This document shows, in pieces, positions 6,083 through 8,671 of a stretch of 8,671 bases of DNA. This DNA comes from an uncultured Bacteroidota bacterium (GTDB lineage: Bacteria; Bacteroidota; Bacteroidia; Chitinophagales; Chitinophagaceae): NCBI GenBank assembly GCA_903933995.1, contig CAIZMD010000709.1, positions 1-8,671 on the forward strand. Direction: 5' to 3'. Under the pieces are notes generated by a model. It saw only the letters and a list, made by a program, of their open reading frames with translations, did no database searches and had not been told where the DNA came from. Each line of letters opens with the position of its first letter. The stretch's first letter is position 1. Made by a program: the position numbers and the translations under genes.

Positions 6083-6819
6083 TCAAAATGACCCACAATC
6101 TCTGAACGTTCGTTCCACCCAAGCTTTACTTTTAATTCTCTTTGAATCCAATAATGGGCTTCTGGAAAAATGGCAAAACTATTAATGGTTTTTAAACTGC
6201 GTTCGAACATGGTTTCATCGCCACGGAAAAGTTCATTGATAAACAAGTAACGATCATTGATCCCAATGGCTTTTTTCAGGTCTACAATGGGAGTGTCTTG
6301 AAAATTATTGGCCAATTCCTGTTTTTCTGTTTTAAGCTGTTCATTCAAAGCCAGTCCTTGGTCGGCATGTAGGTCATTGAGCTCATACATTTCTTTCAAT
6401 AGGGCCTGTTCTGCTAGTGGCTCTTCCACTATAGCAGCTTCTGCAATATTTAGATCCAATAAATCTTGGGTTTGATGAATGGGATCCTCCACCATAGTTT
6501 CCTCCTTGGCAGGCTCCAATTCCATACTAACAGCATTCTGTTCCAAAGGATCAGGAATGTCTAATTCCATTTGAAACAACCAACCACTCAATTCAGCTTT
6601 TTTGAGGTTATTCTTGGGTTTGGAAGATGGGGTTGTTTCTTTGGCTGAGATCCTAGAACCCGGCATCATAACAGATACCGCTCCCTTTCCATGGGTATTG
6701 GATGCGCGCTCTTGCAATTCTGAAAATAACATCTGAACAGTCAACAACATATTGTCTGCTCCTGCCTCCTGAACAAATTGTTCTTTCAGTTTATCTATTA
6801 GTGTACCCACTCTTTCCAT
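6055..6819 (-). CDS. Conserved hypothetical protein with C-terminal IGINDRY-type domain
   Basis: Function unknown. The 254-residue product appears soluble, with no signal peptide or membrane segment. Three regions can be seen. Residues 1-40 are probably helical (MERVGTLIDKLKEQF). A low-complexity linker (41-75) is rich in Ser, Lys and Pro. A long Glu/Leu-rich stretch (about 85-170) is likely helical or disordered. A compact C-terminal domain (about 178-254) contains DLKKAIGINDRYLFINELF (180-198), then FRGDETMFERSLKTIN, then PEAHYWIQREL. I recall this C-terminal block as a conserved segment of otherwise variable Bacteroidota proteins without an assigned role; this is from memory. The ATG at 6817-6819 is the only sensible start. 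The gene diverges from tdk and its 3' end lies inside waaA by 28 bp. Confidence 0.85.
   Translation of the reverse strand: MERVGTLIDKLKEQFVQEAGADNMLLTVQMLFSELQERASNTHGKGAVSVMMPGSRISAKETTPSSKPKNNLKKAELSGWLFQMELDIPDPLEQNAVSMELEPAKEETMVEDPIHQTQDLLDLNIAEAAIVEEPLAEQALLKEMYELNDLHADQGLALNEQLKTEKQELANNFQDTPIVDLKKAIGINDRYLFINELFRGDETMFERSLKTINSFAIFPEAHYWIQRELKVKLGWNERSEIVGHFDQLVKRRFA
6069..6088. other. Near-perfect palindrome at the waaA convergent overlap
   Basis: The 20-bp sequence TTTTGACCAATTGATCAAAA is an inverted repeat with a single C/A mismatch pair (6075/6082) and includes the waaA stop codon. It sits at the junction of two converging genes, where a bidirectional terminator would be expected. 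The stem is AT-rich with no proper loop or strong GC core, so terminator function is doubtful. Confidence 0.25.
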
Positions 6820-6828
6820 TGTATGTAA

Positions 6829-6836
6829 TACATTTG
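6829..6836 (+). promoter_or_regulatory. Candidate -7 promoter box for tdk-ccmB, overlapping a small palindrome
   Basis: TACATTTG matches TAnnTTTG exactly and lies 61 nt before the tdk ATG, implying a leader of about 55 nt. I see no TTG -33 element at 17-23 nt upstream. The box overlaps the inverted repeat TGTAT-GTA-ATACA (6820-6832), which touches the start codon of the divergent hypothetical gene (6817-6819). The palindrome could be an operator, but 5-bp arms in AT-rich DNA are weak evidence. Confidence 0.35.
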
Positions 6837-6897
6837 AGGTGTTGAAAGCCGGGAAGTGCTATTCATCAAACGCCTTTTTACCTAATTTATTATTCAA

Positions 6898-7461
6898 ATG
6901 TTCATAGAACCAAATATATCCGGCGAGCGGAGGGGATGGATTGAAGTGATTTGTGGCAGCATGTTCAGTGGCAAAACAGAGGAATTGATCCGAAGATTGA
7001 AAAGGGCCAGAATTGCTAATTTAAAAGTGGAGATTTTTAAACCTGCTATTGATGTTCGTTATGACGAGTCCAAAGTAGTCAGTCATGACAGCAATGCCAT
7101 TCAATCAACCCCCATTGATAATTCTCAAACCATTTTGCTGATGGCCGAAGGGGTTGATGTAATTGGTATTGATGAGGCTCAGTTTTTTGACGACCAGATC
7201 ATGCATGTTTGTGAAACCCTAGCCCAAAGAGGAACAAGGGTAATTGTGGCGGGTCTTGATATGGATTATAAGGGAAACCCTTTTGGTCAAATGCCCAATT
7301 TATTGGCCGTGGCCGATTATATTACCAAATTACACGCCATCTGTGTGAGGTGTGGCAATATTGCTAATATTTCTTATCGCCTTAAGGCAGAAGGCCCCCA
7401 AGTGCTTCTTGGAGAAAAAGATGTTTACGAACCTAGATGCCGCAAATGCGCCCATGAATAA
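6898..7461 (+). CDS. tdk: Thymidine kinase (type II)
   Basis: Phosphorylates thymidine to dTMP using ATP, in cytoplasmic pyrimidine salvage. The product is 187 residues, the normal length for the small tetrameric type. Motifs are the P-loop GSMFSGKT (20-27), the Walker B-like DEAQFF (92-97) with catalytic Glu93, GLDMDYKGNPFG (119-130), and the zinc-binding cysteines Cys149/Cys152 (CVRC) and Cys181/Cys184 (CRKC) around the substrate-binding lasso, which carries VLLGEKDVYEPR. All expected catalytic and zinc residues are present. It is the first gene of a two-gene plus-strand unit and diverges from the hypothetical gene, with 78 bp between them. The ATG at 6898 is preceded by an A/T-rich stretch and no Shine-Dalgarno, as usual in this phylum. 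Confidence 0.97.
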   Translation: MFIEPNISGERRGWIEVICGSMFSGKTEELIRRLKRARIANLKVEIFKPAIDVRYDESKVVSHDSNAIQSTPIDNSQTILLMAEGVDVIGIDEAQFFDDQIMHVCETLAQRGTRVIVAGLDMDYKGNPFGQMPNLLAVADYITKLHAICVRCGNIANISYRLKAEGPQVLLGEKDVYEPRCRKCAHE

Positions 7462-8113
7462 GCAACACCCCATTTTAGCATTGATCCGTAAAGACCTATT
7501 ACTGGAAACCCGCCAACAGTATACCTTGTATGGCATATTCTTGTATGTGGCGTCTACCATATTTGTAGTCTATTTATCTATGGGGCAACCCGAAGACAAG
7601 GTTTGGAATGGTTTGTTCTGGGTGATTCAATTATTTGTTTGTGTCAATGCTGTAGCCAAGAGTTTTCTGGCAGAAAGCAGGGGCAAGATGCTTTATTTTT
7701 ATTCCATTGCAGGGGCTAGAGATTTTGTTTTATCCAAACTCATTTTCAATGCCATTTTGATGTTGGTGATGAGCTGCTTGAGTTTGGCCATTTTCACGGT
7801 CTTGCTGGGCAACCCCATTGAATATGGTTGGCGTTTCTTGGGAATTGTTTGTTTGGGCGGCATCAGCTTGAGCTTGGTATTTACCTTCCTAGCTGCAATA
7901 GCCGCTAAGGCACAACAACAGGCTGCGCTGATGGCCATTATGGGATTCCCCATTATCATTCCTCAGCTACTCATTCTCATGAAAATCTCCACTGCCGCTT
8001 TCTCAGCTGTAATTCAAGCTGGTTTATGGCAAATGGTGATGATGCTGGTGGGTCTTGACATATTAGTCATCGCCCTAGCCATTATTCTTTTCCCTTTTCT
8101 TTGGAAGGATTGA
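7454..8113 (+). CDS. ccmB: Haem exporter permease CcmB (cytochrome c maturation)
   Basis: Membrane component of the CcmAB ABC transporter of the cytochrome c maturation system, which drives release of haem-loaded CcmE. The 219-residue product is the usual family length. It starts with the characteristic cytoplasmic LIRKDLLLETR (10-20), followed by about six membrane segments near 25-42, 52-69, 94-118, 127-150, 158-176 and 195-216. The loop after segment 2 has FLAESRGKMLYFYSIAG (71-87). I chose the ATG at 7454-7456, which overlaps the tdk stop by 8 bp (ATGAATAA). The longer in-frame start at 7352 lies deep inside tdk and would add 34 residues unlike the family. The overlap implies translational coupling to tdk. 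ccmA and ccmC are not seen: the next gene is convergent, so they must be elsewhere. An unrelated ABC-2-type permease is the alternative, but the start motif and length favour CcmB. Confidence 0.88.
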   Translation: MNKQHPILALIRKDLLLETRQQYTLYGIFLYVASTIFVVYLSMGQPEDKVWNGLFWVIQLFVCVNAVAKSFLAESRGKMLYFYSIAGARDFVLSKLIFNAILMLVMSCLSLAIFTVLLGNPIEYGWRFLGIVCLGGISLSLVFTFLAAIAAKAQQQAALMAIMGFPIIIPQLLILMKISTAAFSAVIQAGLWQMVMMLVGLDILVIALAIILFPFLWKD

Positions 8114-8671
8114 TTAGAAACGCAAGTGCCTAACCGTTTGGCCTTTGTTGATTAATTGCTTCAAAGAATCAATCCCAATTTTCAGGTGCTTTTCTACGTA
8201 TTCAGCAGTAACTAATTTATCACTAGCTTCTGTTTTTACACCGTCTGGAATCATGGGCTGATCACTCACCAATAACAATGCACCCGTTGGAATTTTATTG
8301 TAAAACCCTACTGTAAAAATGGTGGCTGTTTCCATATCAATGGCATAGGCCCTAACCCTTGTCAGATATTCTTTAAAGACTTCATCGTGTTCCCAAACCC
8401 TTCTATTGGTAGTGTAAACAGTACCTGTCCAATAGTCAACTTGATTATCACGAATGGTGGTGGATATGGCTTTCTGCAAAGCAAATGCAGGCATGGCTGG
8501 TACTTCTGGTGGAAAATAGTCATTAGATGTACCTTCTCCTCTAATAGCTGCAATGGGCAATATTAAGTCCCCAATTTTATTACGTCTTTTCAATCCCCCA
8601 CATTTGCCCAAGAACAACACTGCTTCTGGATTGATGGCTGTTAGCAGGTCCATTACGGTTGCAGCACCTGG
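8114..8671 (-). CDS. amn: AMP nucleosidase, N-terminus beyond the window
   Basis: Hydrolyses AMP to adenine and ribose 5-phosphate, in cytoplasmic purine turnover. The reading frame is open to the right edge: the codons upstream of the Met at 8653 read PGAATV and continue the family pattern GxxNAATVMDLL, so that Met is internal and the gene is cut by the window. The 185 visible residues contain VLFLGKCGGLK, DLILPIAAIRGEGTSNDY, WTGTVYTTNRRVWEHDE, AIDMETATIF (with the purine-phosphorylase-fold glutamate) and LLVSDQPMIPDGVKTE, with the likely catalytic aspartate in SDQP. This matches the short form of about 260 residues found in Bacteroidota, not the longer enterobacterial Amn, so some 70 residues are missing. 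Its stop codon lies directly next to the convergent ccmB stop, with no base between. Confidence 0.94.
   Translation of the reverse strand, partial: PGAATVMDLLTAINPEAVLFLGKCGGLKRRNKIGDLILPIAAIRGEGTSNDYFPPEVPAMPAFALQKAISTTIRDNQVDYWTGTVYTTNRRVWEHDEVFKEYLTRVRAYAIDMETATIFTVGFYNKIPTGALLLVSDQPMIPDGVKTEASDKLVTAEYVEKHLKIGIDSLKQLINKGQTVRHLRF

Noticed and set aside
7352..7453. Longer ccmB starting inside tdk
   Set aside because: It would overlap tdk by 110 bp, and the added 34 residues do not resemble a CcmB N-terminus; the ATG at 7454 gives the normal length.
7699..7959. Minus-strand 86-codon frame inside ccmB
   Set aside because: It is antisense to the hydrophobic segments of ccmB and has no recognisable features; a shadow frame.
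8118..8155. Terminator at the end of amn and ccmB (AAACG and CGTTT pair)
   Set aside because: The stem is only 5 bp with a long loop and has no T-run, and it lies inside amn coding sequence.

Overview
The window looks like a chromosomal segment of an AT-rich member of the Bacteroidota, most likely near the Chitinophagaceae. This is inferred from three things. The proteins match the style of that phylum: a short-form AMP nucleosidase, a WaaA with a GEFEQ motif, and a C-terminal IGINDRYLFINELF domain. Shine-Dalgarno sites are absent. Two good matches to the Bacteroidota -7 promoter box TAnnTTTG lie ahead of genes. No database search was possible, so genus and species are open.

Layout. Positions 1-264 hold four copies of a roughly 71-bp tandem repeat, the last truncated, and the array may continue left of the window. 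A hairpin terminator at 290-310 closes a minus-strand nucleotide-sugar operon covering 4693-323. In transcription order the operon holds a DegT-family sugar aminotransferase, UDP-glucose 6-dehydrogenase, UDP-glucuronate decarboxylase and dTDP-4-dehydrorhamnose reductase (rfbD). The first three genes are packed 2 and 10 bp apart. The fourth is separated by a second strong minus-strand terminator hairpin (1214-1248) that ends just before its start codon. Diverging from the operon is waaA (Kdo transferase) on the plus strand.

waaA overlaps tail to tail with a minus-strand conserved hypothetical gene (6819-6055). Diverging from that gene is a plus-strand pair: tdk (thymidine kinase), then ccmB (haem exporter permease), with the ccmB start overlapping the tdk stop. 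ccmB abuts, with no spacer, the end of a minus-strand AMP nucleosidase gene that runs off the right edge.

How the genes work together. Ugd and the decarboxylase form a two-step route from UDP-glucose to UDP-glucuronate to UDP-xylose or its 4-keto intermediate. RfbD performs the last step of dTDP-L-rhamnose synthesis. The aminotransferase makes an amino sugar from a keto sugar nucleotide. With waaA alongside, this is a surface-glycan and lipopolysaccharide precursor locus. The right half (tdk, ccmB, amn) is housekeeping: pyrimidine salvage, cytochrome c maturation and purine nucleotide turnover. I see no phage, transposase, CRISPR, tRNA or rRNA. The most unusual items are the tandem repeat, the terminator placed inside the sugar operon, and a possible amino-pentose pathway.
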